64,000 bases of DNA, from NCBI GenBank assembly GCA_963575745.1, contig CAUYUJ010015948.1, positions 169,361 through 233,360 of the forward strand, written 5' to 3'. The number at the start of each line of letters is the position of its first letter. Positions within the stretch are counted from its first letter, which is position 1. Shown in pieces: positions 1-9,399 of this stretch. The DNA is from Prorocentrum cordatum. Its lineage: Eukaryota > Sar > Dinophyceae > Prorocentrales > Prorocentraceae. A program made the translations under genes and the position numbers. The notes beneath the pieces are model-generated. The model did no database searches. It had not been told where the DNA came from and saw nothing but the letters and a program-made list of their open reading frames with translations.

Positions 1-656
1 ATGCTCTGGCACGGTTTAGGATTGCCAGGGCACAACAGCGCGTCTTGGATTGCACTGGTCCTCTTCCTACGAGTGCAACGGCGGTCTGTACGCTGGCGCA
101 AAACGCTCCGCGACGACCTGGACAGCCGCCCCAGCTCCCTCTCCTCCTCATCCTCCTTCATCCCGCGAGTCCCTGAGGTCCTCCTCCTGCTCCTTCTCCT
201 TCGGCCGACAACGAGTGGCGGAGACTGCGAGGCGGGATTTATCCACATCCACCGCTTGGGGAACTGACGCTCTGGGACATATCCACATCCGCCGCCCACC
301 GAAGCCCCCGAAGATCGATCTCGCTCCTCAAATCGGCGAGCCTGGGGGGGAAGTGAGAGGGGGCGGGCCTTCCCTGAAAGCGGCGGGGCCTCTCGGAGGC
401 CCATTTCGGCCTTCTGAGCAGTCTCCTGTGCCTCCAGGAGAGGCTTGGAGCACTTCTCAGAAGGCCAGAGGGCAGCCGAGCCTGCTGAGAAGGCCCGCCC
501 CTTCCACCCCAAGCTAGCCGCGGCAGTGTGATCGTGCACGTCCGCGAAATCAGAGTCGCAGCGTTGCGCATCTGCCACGACCATGTGTGCGAGGCGCCGT
601 CTGTCCGGCGCCTGGCCGACCGTGATGGGGGAACGAAGCATGACAGACCATCACAA
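1..656. other. GC-rich stretch without a recognised gene; small inverted repeat
   Basis: Several open frames overlap on both strands, but none has a domain-like sequence and all look compositional. The one structured item is an inverted repeat: GGCCTTCTGAG at 408-418 pairs with CTCAGAAGGCC at 456-466, with a nested CTCCTG/CAGGAG stem. A similar acttctcagaagcc/ggccttctga arrangement is near 22405-22445, so this may be a small dispersed hairpin. Nothing else is visible. Confidence 0.5.
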
Positions 657-791
657 CTCGGAGGTCCGCGCGGATTTCTCGGATCGGCGCTGGACCCCCC
701 TCCCTGGCGCGCGGAGCGCGCCAGAGGCGGCGCCGGAGGCGCCGCCAATGGGGTCCAGCGCGGATCCGAGAAATCGGCGCGGACCTCCGAG
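657..791. repeat. Foldback (hairpin) element, 135 bp
   Basis: The left arm starts ctcggaggtccgcgcgga at 657. It is mirrored by the right arm 749-791, whose reverse complement reads ctcggaggtccgcgccga. The arms are about 43 bp and differ at only a few bases. Between them lies a second palindromic core (tggcgcgcggagcgcgcca) and a ggcggcgccggaggcgccgcc palindrome. A half copy, left arm plus core, recurs at 63101-63200, and weaker similarity extends some 60 bp upstream in both places. This makes it a dispersed family and not a chance stem. Confidence 0.75.
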
Positions 792-958
792 ATCTTTTTC
801 TGTTGCTGTCATTCTCCGCTCCCCCTGTGTGAGTCGTGCCACAGCGGCGGCGCTGCCGACTTCCCCCCCCCCCCCCAGGCCCTCCCCGTCGCTCGGACGT
901 CCATTCCCTGGGCTCTCTTCGGAGTCGTGCGGGGCTTTTTCGCAGGATGCTCCAGGAT
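792..958. other. Spacer without recognised gene
   Basis: No coding signal is convincing. The stretch holds a poly-C run near 866-876. Its last nine bases (CTCCAGGAT, 950-958) recur directly after the next element. Confidence 0.4.
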
Positions 959-1146
959 AAGTCGGGCCTGTCCCCCTACAGGGGGATTTGACGAAAAATA
1001 AAAGCTACCCCCAAAATGCCCCAAAAAGGCACAAAAATACTCCAAAAATAGTCCCTAGACTAATTTTGGAGCATTTTCCGGCTATTTTTGGGGTCTTTTT
1101 CATTTTTCGTCGAAAATCCCCCTGTAGGGGGACAGGCCCGACTTAA
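959..1146. mobile_element. MITE-like inverted-repeat element with 9-bp flanking duplication
   Basis: The left terminus AAGTCGGGCCTGTCCCCCTA is matched at the right end by the reverse complement of ...CCCGACTTAA. The inverted match runs about 85-90 bp into each side and includes the internal CTACAGGGGG/CCCCCTGTAG palindrome and A-rich arms. Immediately outside, CTCCAGGAT occurs at 950-958 and again at 1147-1155, as expected for a target-site duplication. Terminal inverted repeats, a 188-bp length, no ORF and a 9-bp duplication fit a non-autonomous DNA transposon. A 9-bp duplication is typical of Mutator-like elements, but the family assignment is inference. Confidence 0.65.
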
Positions 1147-1155
1147 CTCCAGGAT

Positions 1156-1436
1156 GCTCCATGAGAGTCCCCGCCGAGAAGAGGACACACGCCCGAGCGT
1201 CACCAAGAAGCCCGGCCGCCGATCCCAGGCCCCCACCGTGGCCACAGCGGAGGCGGCCGCGCAGCCCGGGGGGGGGGGGCGGCGGCCGCGGGGGGGGCTT
1301 GCGGCGCTCCTGCCACTGGGGCGCGCAGAAGATCCACTCTGCGCTGCCCTGGCCGCGCCGGGTGGCGGAGGGGGGCGGGGGAGGGAGGGAGGGGGCAGGG
1401 GAGGGGGGAGGGGAGGCGAGGGGGTGGAGGAGGTTG
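1156..1436. other. GC-rich spacer
   Basis: The stretch is GC-rich with a poly-G run (about 1267-1279) and a purine-rich GGGGAGGG stretch at about 1365-1430 that leads into the GAT block. No gene is recognised. Confidence 0.4.
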
Positions 1437-1950
1437 ACGATGGTGTTGTTTGCGATGGCAATGGCGAAGACGATGACGATGCTGGTGCTGATGCTGATGA
1501 TGATGCTGCTGCTGATGATGATGGTGATGATGAAGGTGATGGTGATGATGCTGCTGCTGATGATAATGCCGATGATGATCATTATGAAGGCGAGGACGAC
1601 GGTGATGGTGGTGATGGTGATGATGACGATGACGTTGAAGATGAGGATGGCGATGGCAGCTACGATGACAATGGCAATGATGATAATAATGATGATGACG
1701 ACGACGATGATGATGATGAAGAGGATTCCGCTGATGATGATAATAACGCTAATGATGATGTTGACGACGAAGATGCTGATGCTGCTCATGATGATGCTGA
1801 TGGTGCTGATGCTGATGGTGACGATGATGTGATGATGGTGATGGTGGTGAGGATGGTCATGATGGTGGTGATGGTGATGGTGATGGTGATGGTGATGGTG
1901 ATGGTGATGATGTTGGCACGTGATGGTGGTGGTGGTGGTGATGTTTCAAC
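1437..1950. repeat. Imperfect (GAT)n microsatellite block
   Basis: About 500 bp is built of GAT/GATG/GACGAT triplets with occasional GCT and GGT. One plus frame gives a very Asp-rich polypeptide across it (frame 1088-2065), while the other frames give Met- or Ile-rich chains. That all three frames are open and homopolymeric shows the openness comes from the triplet repeat and is not evidence of a gene. Confidence 0.85.
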
Positions 1951-2469
1951 TGATGCTGCTGATGATGAGGAGAAGGAGAAGGAACTTTGCCGTCACCAGA
2001 TGCGGCAGGACGGGTGCAATAGGCAACCATACTGTGAACCCTGCCCCTGCAGGTCAGATTTCTGAAATGCCGGTGGGGGTTTAGAACTCAAAGACGGTCT
2101 GCAACCAGATGGACCCCAACGGGGGCGTCCGACACCGCAACGTCGCTTGGACCCGCAGGGGCAGGGTTCGCAATTGGTCGAAGATCGACGCGCGCCCTGG
2201 AGGAGGAGGAGCAAGCCGCGGCCCCTGGCCCAGGACCCAGGCGATGGCAGAGCAAGCGAGGTGGAGACGAAAAACAGCATCACCGCGCCCTCCCTGCGCG
2301 CCTCGGCCACCTGTGGGCCACCCGAGGCGGAGGGCGAAGGACGAGGACGAGAGGGAGAGACGAGGGGGGCGCAGGACGAGGAGGATGGACCAGGACGAGG
2401 AGGAGCAGGAGGACGAGGGGGAGGGAGGAAAAGCTTGGCCGCGAGGGTAGAAGCAATGGAGAAGGCTTT
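1951..2469. other. Stretch without recognised gene
   Basis: GC-rich DNA with overlapping low-complexity frames. A purine-rich segment (about 2320-2440, GAGGACGAGG-like) is the only visible structure. Confidence 0.4.
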
Positions 2470-2553
2470 TTAGAAGGAGGCTGCTTCTGATAAGGCGCCA
2501 GCCTCGCAATTATACATGAGGCCCGCGCCTTCGAAGAAGTAGCCTCCTTCTAA
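2470..2553. repeat. Foldback element, 84 bp
   Basis: TTAGAAGGAGGCTGCTTCT at 2470 faces its inverted partner AGAAGTAGCCTCCTTCTAA ending at 2553. Complementarity continues inward (aaggcgccagcctc / gaggcccgcgcctt) to a short A+T loop, gcaattatacat. The arms are about 36 bp with a few mismatches. There is no ORF. It is a small hairpin element or decayed MITE. Confidence 0.65.
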
Positions 2554-3470
2554 GCAGCCTTCCCCCCTACCCCTACCCCTCCGCCCCTCTCTGCGCGTGG
2601 CCGAACAGGGAGGGAGGACAAGGATGGCAGGGCGATGCATGGGAGATGGCCGCAGCACAGGGGCCGACGGGCTGCCACGGCGCGCCCGCAGCGCTGGCCC
2701 GCAGCGCGCCCAGCTCGCGGGGCCAGAGCTGCGGCAGACTGTGCCCGAGGGTAGTTCCGGAAGGTGTGGCTTGCAGAGGGTGTGGCTTGCAACCGGCACT
2801 CTGGCGGGCACCCTGGGGGGCGGTCGGGACCCTCGATGGAGCTCTCCGTCGCACCCCGAGGAGGCCCGACGAGGACAGTTTCGTGCACCCCAGGTCCCCA
2901 CGTGGCCGATCGCAGACCGCACCCCAGCGCAACCGTACCCTCTGCAGTCGCCTTGGACGTCGCATCCCGTTCCCGGAGCGCTTTCGTGCCCGACGTTCGA
3001 GTCAGGGCCTCCAGCCCTCTTGGGGGCATCATGGCTAGGCCGACCGCGGCACGCCAGGCACGCTCTGGCAGCAGCTCGCCGCTTCCTGCGCAGCCACGGC
3101 CGGGAACTTTTTTTCCTAGCGCGTCGCTGCAGCGACCCCTGCGACACGCTATGCCCTGCGAGCGGATAACGCGCGTCACTGAGATTCGCGGGGCGACTCT
3201 CTGGGGAAGGCTCTGGACGTCGACGCCTGGGGACCGGGAGATGGAAAGCGTGTCGGCCCTGAGCTGGCGGCGCGACTCGCTGAGCTGGCCTGCGAACGAA
3301 GGGGCGAACGGCACGCCAGGCCACCACGGCCACGGACGGCGCCAGAGCAGAAGGCCAGGCGGGGAGCACCCGTGACGCTGGCGGGCCCTCTGGCGGAAGA
3401 CGATGCGGGTCTCACTTGCTTTCGCCCGTTCGGCTCGATGTAAGATCAACAAGCGCCTCCGTGAGCCTGG
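2554..3470. other. GC-rich stretch without recognised gene
   Basis: Frames of 190-300 codons are open on both strands at once (for example minus 2470-3369 and 2550-3452, plus 2764-3375). They overlap one another and are Arg/Ala/Pro-rich without motifs, so I treat them as compositional. A short direct repeat of GTGTGGCTTGCA occurs near 2763-2793. An exon of an unknown gene cannot be excluded. Confidence 0.35.
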
Positions 3471-4056
3471 GGGGGGGATAACGAGCTATTGCGAAAATCG
3501 CCATGATGGTAATGAGGATGATGAGGAGGGGAAGAGGGAAGAAGACGAGGATGTCGATGGGCTCGAAAAGAAAACACAACGCCCAGCATGTCGTGGGCAC
3601 ACACGCCTTAGCACATCTGCCATCACAACTGGCACACGTATACGAATGGGTCAAAGTCACGAGCTGTGACCGACATCTGGCCCCCCATCCCTGGCTTGCC
3701 CCCTCAGTAGCGCCGGCACCGCCGTGCCTCAGGGGGGAACCCAAAAATGGGAAGCACCACCCCCCGAAATGGAGGCGAGACCTAAGCATACGTCCCGGCG
3801 TTCCCCCATCCCCGCCCCAAGCGCGCATGGCAGGGAGAAAGACGAGGAGGAGGAGGAGGAAACGGAGGGCGGATGACGATGAGGCTGAGCTTGCTCACTC
3901 ATCCCAGTGCAAATCGCTGAAAAAAGCGCGAGAATCCGCAGGACGACCGCCGAAATGGGCAATCAAAAGCCCATGGTCGAATACGTAAAATGTCCCTCTT
4001 CCTCTTCTTCCTCCTCCTCCTCCTCCTCCTCCTCCAGTCGTTTTCCTTGGAAAGAA
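3471..4056. other. Low-complexity stretch with (TCC)n
   Basis: A purine-rich GAGGATGATGAGGAGGGG segment (about 3510-3560), a GAGGAGGAGG run (about 3840-3865) and a (TCC/TCT)n run at 3992-4033 frame DNA with no recognisable gene. Confidence 0.5.
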
Positions 4057-4720
4057 CCTCTCCCTGCCGCAACCCGAGGCCAGTTTTTAGGGCGGACCAG
4101 TCGTTTCGCCTGAGACTTCCGCACCATTGATGACACGGAAGCTTAACATGAACAAGTGCTTCACAGATGGACGGCAGGTCGTTTTCAAAGTGAGGCTCTC
4201 GCCGAAGCGCCGCCCACACACTCGTTCTAAGCAGTTGCAGGAGCTTCACGGATTGAGGGCGGAGCGTTTTCGCAATGTGGCTCTCGCCTTAGCGCCGCGC
4301 GGATTCGTTTAAACATGCAAGAGTTTCACGGGTTATGGGCGGTTCCTGTTCAACATGTGTTCTCGCCTTTAGCCCCGCGAACACTCGCTTTTCAATGTGC
4401 AAGCATTTCGCGGTTTCCCATGCTCAGCGCACCAGAAATCTCGCTTTGAAAGGATTCAGGATTATGAGGGTGCAGCAGTTATATTGGCTCGCGGTGTTGA
4501 AGTCCCAGGACTGGCGTTCTGGCATGATTCAGGACCGTCAAAACGCAACATGCCGCTTCATCCGTGGCGTTGGAATCCCGAGAACCATGTTTTGGCATGA
4601 TTCAGGGTCTTAAAGCGGTTGTCTTCCAACGAGGAAGTTCCCTTCCTATGAAGAGGGAGATTGGAGGGAGGGTTTATTCCAACATCGTTGATGACTCTTG
4701 GGTTTACCCTGGTCCTCCTC
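4057..4720 (+). repeat. Three-copy dispersed element, copy A (plus orientation)
   Basis: This segment is homologous over its whole length to 32268-33030 (same strand) and to the reverse complement of about 59055-59626. Shared landmarks in order: cctccctgtcgcacccgaggcc-like head; a run of ~80-bp tandem units containing CTCGCCTTAGCGCCGCGCAC (three here, at about 4198, 4283 and 4362); a middle part with gtgcaacaatta.gttg.ttcgcggtgttg; cccgagaaca.tg; cggttgtcttccaa; gaagagggagattggagggagg; and finally a (CCT)n tract. In one frame each unit reads like LHGLRAGRFQNVALALAPRTF with substitutions, but stops separate the units, so coding capacity is doubtful. Fixed order plus a microsatellite end suggests a retroposon. 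Confidence 0.75.
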
Positions 4721-5049
4721 CTCCCCCTCCTCCTCCTCCTCCTGCTCCTCCTCCTCCTGATGTCCCTATTACTCCTCATCCGCCTCTTCTGCCGCCTCCC
4801 CGTCTCCTTCTCATCGTCCTCCTCCTCCACCTCCTCCCCTTCATCCTCATCTTCCTCTTCCTTCTCCTCCTCATCCTCCTCCTCCATCTCCTCCTCCTCC
4901 TTCTCCTCCCCCTCCTCATCCTCCTCCATCTCCTCCTCGTCCGCCTCCTCCTCCTCCTCCTCTCTGCCTTCCCCTCCTCCTCCTCCTCCTCCTCCTCCTC
5001 CTCCTCATTCTCCTCCTCCCCCTCTCCTTCTCCTCATCCTCCTCCTTAT
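4711..5049 (+). repeat. (CCT)n tract, tail of copy A
   Basis: About 340 bp of CTCCTC/CCTCCT triplets with scattered ATC and GTC triplets, almost pure pyrimidine on this strand. It begins right after the conserved ggtt(tt)ac.ctggt end of copy A. Copies B and C end in the same kind of tract. Confidence 0.8.
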
Positions 5050-5153
5050 TCTCCCAGTGACCAGCTTGGCTCGAGCCAGTTTTGCTCGAACCCCAAGCCA
5101 GCACCACAGGAGCTCCCCGCTCCGACCACGTCCTCGCCTTTCGCGCATCCGGC

Positions 5154-5912
5154 ATGGAGCGGGAGCCCAGGCGCCGTCGTCCTAATCGCACTGCAGCTGA
5201 GCGCCGAGCTCAGTATGCTCGCGCGAACGGACGGGCGGTCATGAGGCTCCTGCACGCGTTCACGGAGGTGGAGCAGCACAGGGGCCAAGGCTTGACTCGC
5301 CTTGCCAGTGCGCTCCGCCAGACACTGGTTGCTGATCATGCTGACCCTGCCGATCGAGTCCATCCTGGGCCTCCCACTGGTCCGGCGCCCGAGGGCGACC
5401 TGGCTGGCGCATCGCCTGCAACAGCGGCAGCCGCCCCGCGCCTATCTCTCCCACCAGAGGCCCCGAGGGGATTGGCTGCTCTGGGTGGGGACAGCGAGGC
5501 GGTGCCGACAGGTGGTGCGATGAAGGGCGAAGCCCCAGTTGGCGACTCTCTACCGCAGCAGCAAGTTTCAGCGCCTGCCGACATGCAGGCTGGACCGCCT
5601 CCTGTCGACTTTCGCGAGAGGGTGAGCGGCGCGGGTTCGCACGATCCTCCACAGCAGAGCCCTGCCGACGTGGCGGCAGGCGCCGCGTGGCAGAGGCGGA
5701 GAGCAGCATTGGTAGCCGATGGTCTCCTTCTGGCTCAGGGGCGAGGAGCTGTTGCTGCAGCCGCTCCAGTTCGGCCGAGCAGAGGAGCCATCCCGATCTC
5801 GTGTGAGGCGGCTGCCGCGTTGAATCGGATGACGGCGCAGCCTGGGCAGCCACATGCAGCGTCGTCTTCGTCTCCTTCAGGCAGCAGCCCTGACAATTGC
5901 AAGCAACAGTAG
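5154..5912 (+). CDS. Basic-motif protein of a dinoflagellate-type family, function unknown
   Basis: The open frame runs from an ATG at 5154 to TAG at 5912 (252 codons). The frame is open upstream to 5082, but the ATG at 5154 directly precedes the conserved-looking part. Residues about 3-15 read REPRRRRPNRTAAERRAQ, followed by an amphipathic stretch with AVMRLLHAF and EQHRGQGL. From memory, short RNRTA-x-QRRAQ motifs followed by a helix and HRG recur in many dinoflagellate predicted proteins of unknown role; I cannot check this here. The C-terminal two thirds is Ala/Pro/Gln-rich and looks disordered. It lies just downstream of the CCT tail of copy A. No signal peptide or membrane segment is visible. 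It could be one exon of a larger gene. Confidence 0.5.
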   Translation: MEREPRRRRPNRTAAERRAQYARANGRAVMRLLHAFTEVEQHRGQGLTRLASALRQTLVADHADPADRVHPGPPTGPAPEGDLAGASPATAAAAPRLSLPPEAPRGLAALGGDSEAVPTGGAMKGEAPVGDSLPQQQVSAPADMQAGPPPVDFRERVSGAGSHDPPQQSPADVAAGAAWQRRRAALVADGLLLAQGRGAVAAAAPVRPSRGAIPISCEAAAALNRMTAQPGQPHAASSSSPSGSSPDNCKQQ

Positions 5913-6610
5913 CTGTTCACTTTCTCTGCGTATGCGGTTGGAATTTTCGCTCAGGCATTTTGCTGGGCCACCTCAAGAATGTCTGTCTCTTCAACATCGT
6001 ATTCGTGGTCTTGGCAGCGCTGTATTCTGGCTGAGCCTGGCCCAGGCCCACTGGGCAAGCAAGGCGCCCCACTTTGTATGGTTCGCTTTTCCTGTTACGT
6101 GTGCCTCAATCGATGTGTCAGAAGCGGCAGAGTGGGTTTCATCTTGAGGGCAATATGCTAAGCGGTGTTTCGCGAATTTGGGCGCATTTATACTCTTTGG
6201 CATCGAAGGGGCCTTGGCTGCATTCTGGCTGAGCCTGGCCCAGGCCCGCAGGGCAAGCAAGGCGATATTAGTTTCTTTTGTGGGAATGTATGTTCGCTGT
6301 TTGCTTGGTGTCAAGATGCGTTCTGGTGGTCAGTTTGTTTTCAAGTATCTCATCCCGCCCCTGGGCATCGGCAGCTGGAGGGACATGAGCGTCACACGCA
6401 ATATGGTGAACGGCTACTCTGTCCTGGTGCGGGGCTTCCTGATCGTCGCGTCCCTCGTCGTGGTCAGGGGGTGGAGTGCTCCATGTATATATTGCTTCGC
6501 AATCTCTCCGAGGTCCTCTGAGCGGGCGAGGCTTAATCGTAACCGACACAGTCGCAATATCCGTAACTCCGTAACTCCTCCTTATTCTCCCCCTCTTTAG
6601 CGAAAGCGCC
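5913..6610 (+). repeat. Two-unit ~200-bp tandem duplication
   Basis: The sequence ctggctgagcctggcccagg occurs at about 6027 and again at about 6225, each followed by gggcaagcaaggcg, and each copy is embedded in longer similarity (tcttggcagcgctgtattctgg versus ccttggctgcattctgg). The period is about 198 bp. A plus frame at 6178-6600 crosses the second unit and contains some hydrophobic stretches, but it matches nothing I recognise. The rest of the interval holds no clear feature. Confidence 0.55.
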
Positions 6611-6812
6611 CATCTGAGGGCCCCCGTTACCCTCCTCCCCGTCCTCCTCCATCCCTCCCGATCGTCCTGCTCCCCACCCCCATCCTCGCCCCCTCCCCCC
6701 GTCCTCACGCCCCCTTCCTCCTCTTCCTCCTCTTCCTCCTCCTCCTCCTCCTCTTCCCTCCTCCTCCTCCTCCTTCTCTTCCTCCTCCTCCTCCTTCTCC
6801 TCCTCCTCCTAG
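6611..6812 (+). repeat. Pyrimidine-rich (CTC/CCT)n tract
   Basis: Almost pure C+T on the plus strand with CTCCTCCTC cores (about 6712-6810). It directly precedes the candidate exon that follows. Confidence 0.7.
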
Positions 6813-7333
6813 GGCAGTCACCTGTGCACCTACGCGACGAAGCAGAGCACCAGCGACGTGCAGGAGTACCAGGCGCGGTGGGGGGCCGCACAAACAACCC
6901 CCAGCCGGCGCACGCAGAGGCGCGCGAAGAAGCAGCATAGCCCCGAGCTGATGCAGGAGCAGCAGCAAGTAGCGGACGCAGGGGCAGTTCTCATCCTCGT
7001 GCTGGCCCGCGGCCTAGTCGCCCTCGCCGCGATTGAGAATCGAGCCTGGCGCGTGTCTTCCGCTCCTGGGAGGTCGGCCCCTGACTGCCACTTCCACGAC
7101 GGATTCGTGTGCTTGGCCGAGATCTCCGTCGACGAGGACGGCAGCGCGCTTGGCTTGGGCCCAGAAGGCGAAGAGTATGAGTTCGACGATAGCTACGTCG
7201 TCGGCGGCGAGATGGTGTGGCTCCTGCAGTGCACCAAGGGATGCCGCCTTGCTACATGTACTCCGAGCTCTGCCTGGCAGCCAGCGAGGAGGAGCCAGGC
7301 CGCAGAGGACCCCAGCGTGGCGAGGGGTTAGGC
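6806..7333 (+). CDS. Candidate exon, acidic unknown protein
   Basis: A plus frame is open from about 6806 (after a pyrimidine tract and a cAG that could be a splice acceptor) through GTG at 6858 to a TAG at 7329-7331. The translation has a Gln/Arg-rich start, a hydrophobic stretch (AVLILVLARGLVALAAI) and then an acidic, non-repetitive part (about residues 95-130: FHDGFVCLAEISVDEDGSAL and EEYEFDDSYVVGGEMVWLL) with the codon texture of a real protein. From about 7217 another plus frame carries the 33-bp repeat, so an intron or frameshift may join the two. I do not recognise the family. Confidence 0.35.
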
Positions 7334-7603
7334 CACAAGGGCCCCCAGCGCGGTGAGGGGTTAGACCGCACCGACCCCCAGCGTGGCGAGGGGTTAGGCC
7401 ACGGCAGACCCCAGCGCGGTGAGGGGTTAGACCGCAGCAGGCCCCCGCGTGGCGAGGGGTCAGGCCCCGGAGGGCCCCAGCGCGGTGAGGGGCCAGACCG
7501 CAGCGTGCCCCAGCGTGGCGAGGGGTTAGGCCACTCAGGACCCCTGCGCGGCGAGGGGGTAGGCCGCAGAGGACCCCAGCGTGGCGAGGGGTTAGGCCAC
7601 AGC
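7307..7603 (+). repeat. 33-bp minisatellite, nine units, open in one frame
   Basis: Nine units of 33 bp encode an 11-residue repeat of the type GPQRGEGLGHK or RPQRGEGLDRS in the frame 7217-7678. The units alternate between GLGH and GLDR endings, which suggests a 66-bp higher-order unit at the 5' end. The period is a multiple of three and the frame stays open to TGA at 7676-7678, so it could be a translated repeat domain. Confidence 0.7.
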
Positions 7604-8205
7604 CCAGCGCGGTCCCAGGAGCAGCGCAGAGCCGAGGAGCGGCAGCAGCCGTCCATCAGGCTGCTCCTCGGGCTCTGAGCGCGAGGCGGCAGCATTTTTG
7701 TCAGTCTGCCGCCGCTCGAAGGGAGACTCAAGGAGTCAGCAGTGAGGCGGCAGCAAATAGCCGTGTGATGAGGCCGCTGGCCCACCCCGCCTCGGGCGCG
7801 TCGCCTGCGCGGGGTGCCGAGACCAGGGGCACCCACTCACGGGCGAGAGCACGCGGGTTTAAACTCCTCCTCCTCCTCCTCCTCCTCCTCCTCCTCCTCC
7901 TCCTCCTCCCTGCATTCCCCCTTCCTCCCTCCTCCTGCTACCTGCTTCCTGATGGCGGGCGAGCTCCCCGATCGCCGCCCTCCCCCCCCCCCCACCCCCC
8001 TGGGCTGGTCGGCCCTGGGGGATTGACCAGAAGAATGCCAGGCGACCCGTGGAGCTCAGCTCGAGGGATTGCCGTCTGGCTCCTTTGCCCCTGGTGGTGC
8101 TTCCCCCTTCCGCTGACGTCGCTGCCCTTGTCACTGTAAGCCTGGTTCCACCGGGGGTCGGGGTGGTCCTGGGCCGACCGGTCAGTCATCAGCGAGCGAA
8201 GAACA
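7604..8205. other. Spacer with a (CTC)n run
   Basis: A perfect-looking (CTC)n run lies at about 7866-7910 and a poly-C run near 7981-7998. No gene is recognised. Confidence 0.45.
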
Positions 8206-8349
8206 GTATAAAATAAACTTTTTGCTGTCGGGGGCGCCTGTCCCTGGGCGGCTGGAGAGTTTATACCCCTACGGTGCCACCGTAAAGGTATAAACTTTCC
8301 AGCCGCGCTAGGACAGGCGCCCCCGACAGCGAAAAAGTTTATTTTATAC
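8206..8349. repeat. Foldback element, 144 bp near-perfect palindrome
   Basis: The left arm 8206-8276 (GTATAAAATAAACTTTTTGC...) and right arm 8278-8349 (...GCGAAAAAGTTTATTTTATAC) are inverted copies about 71 bp long with roughly seven mismatches or indels. They meet at ACGGTG-C-CACCGT with essentially no loop. Internal landmarks on both arms are CTGTCGGGGGCGCCTGTCC and GTTTATACC. There is no ORF and no clear flanking duplication. It could be a MITE with very long terminal repeats or a hairpin RNA locus. Confidence 0.8.
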
Positions 8350-9399
8350 CGCTCTCGCCCGTTAAAGTCAAGTTGATGTGGTTCCTCCACCGCTCGAGGC
8401 CTACCCGAATTGCCGGCGTGGCAGGTCGCGACGTCGGCCTTCTGCTTCGAGGGCGGCTCGGCGTCGATCTCCACGGCGGAAGTGTTGTTCCTGATCCACT
8501 CGCGTTTGATTCCCATGAGGCTGCCATTGTGGAAGCTCGAGGTGGATGTCGTGGTGGTTGTTGTTGTGCGTTGCCATGCGCCTGGAGAAGCTGGCGAACC
8601 GAATCGAGGTGGTGCTGTATGCGCTGGTCCAGTAGGTCGCGTGCTGATGCTGCCCGTAGTGACGTACGTGCTGATGCTCGTCGCACTCGTGCTCGTCGAC
8701 GCCAGGCTGGCTTGGCTGCTGACGTAGTGCCCGTGGTTGCCGTGCAGGTAAATGCTGGTGCTGCGTATGCAAAATACATGCAGCGTGCCGAAGTGGATGT
8801 CGCGTACGAGAGAAAGAACACGGATGTAAGAGATGTGAGAAATGGAACTATTATTAAGAAGGATGTACTGTAGACGATCGTGGCCGTGTTCACGGCGCAC
8901 TTAGCCTTCAACGCGCCTCAACCTCTCGGGCGGTCGCGGCTCCCTCATCCTACTCATCCTCCTCTTCCTCCTCCTATCTCCATCTTCGTCCCTCCCACTT
9001 ACCACCTCTCCCTCCCTCACCCCTCCTCCTCCAAGCGCCGCCGACAGAGCTGCGGCGGAGGCCGCCTGTGCCGGCTGATTGAGCACCCTGCGCGCGGCCT
9101 GCGCCCATCGCTCCGGCCTGCTCGGGTCCGCGGGCGACGACGAGAACGTCGTCGACCATCTTGCTAACATGTGACCTGAAAAACTGTTGCGGCCTTCGTT
9201 TGCCTCTCCCTCTCTCTTGTGCCTGCCCACTGCGTCTATGAACCAACCCCCTTCTAGGAGGGTTCTTGTCAAACTTGCTCCTGGGGCGAACACTCAGCAA
9301 TGCAATCTGTTTGCGCACCGCGCCGACATGGCCGTCATGCGAGCTAAAGCGTCCGCAGGTAACTCACCAACTTAAGTGATGTGTGACAAAGTCCCAGTA
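8350..9399. other. Stretch with only weak coding candidates
   Basis: Plus frame 8373-8873 and minus frames 8401-8772 and 8339-8911 overlap; the minus ones are His/Gln/Ser-rich and look repeat-derived. A short plus frame 9187-9375 reads more naturally (NQPPSRRVLVKLAPGA, then FAHRADMAVMRAKASAG) and is followed by GCAG|GTAACT, a possible splice donor. It could be an exon, but I recognise no family. Confidence 0.3.

Noticed and set aside
1088-2065. 325-codon Asp-rich plus frame
   Set aside because: It runs over a (GAT)n block where all frames are open; there is no sequence outside the repeat with protein texture.
2470-3452. Two ~300-codon minus frames
   Set aside because: They overlap each other and several plus frames in GC-rich DNA, have no motif, and one starts inside a foldback element.
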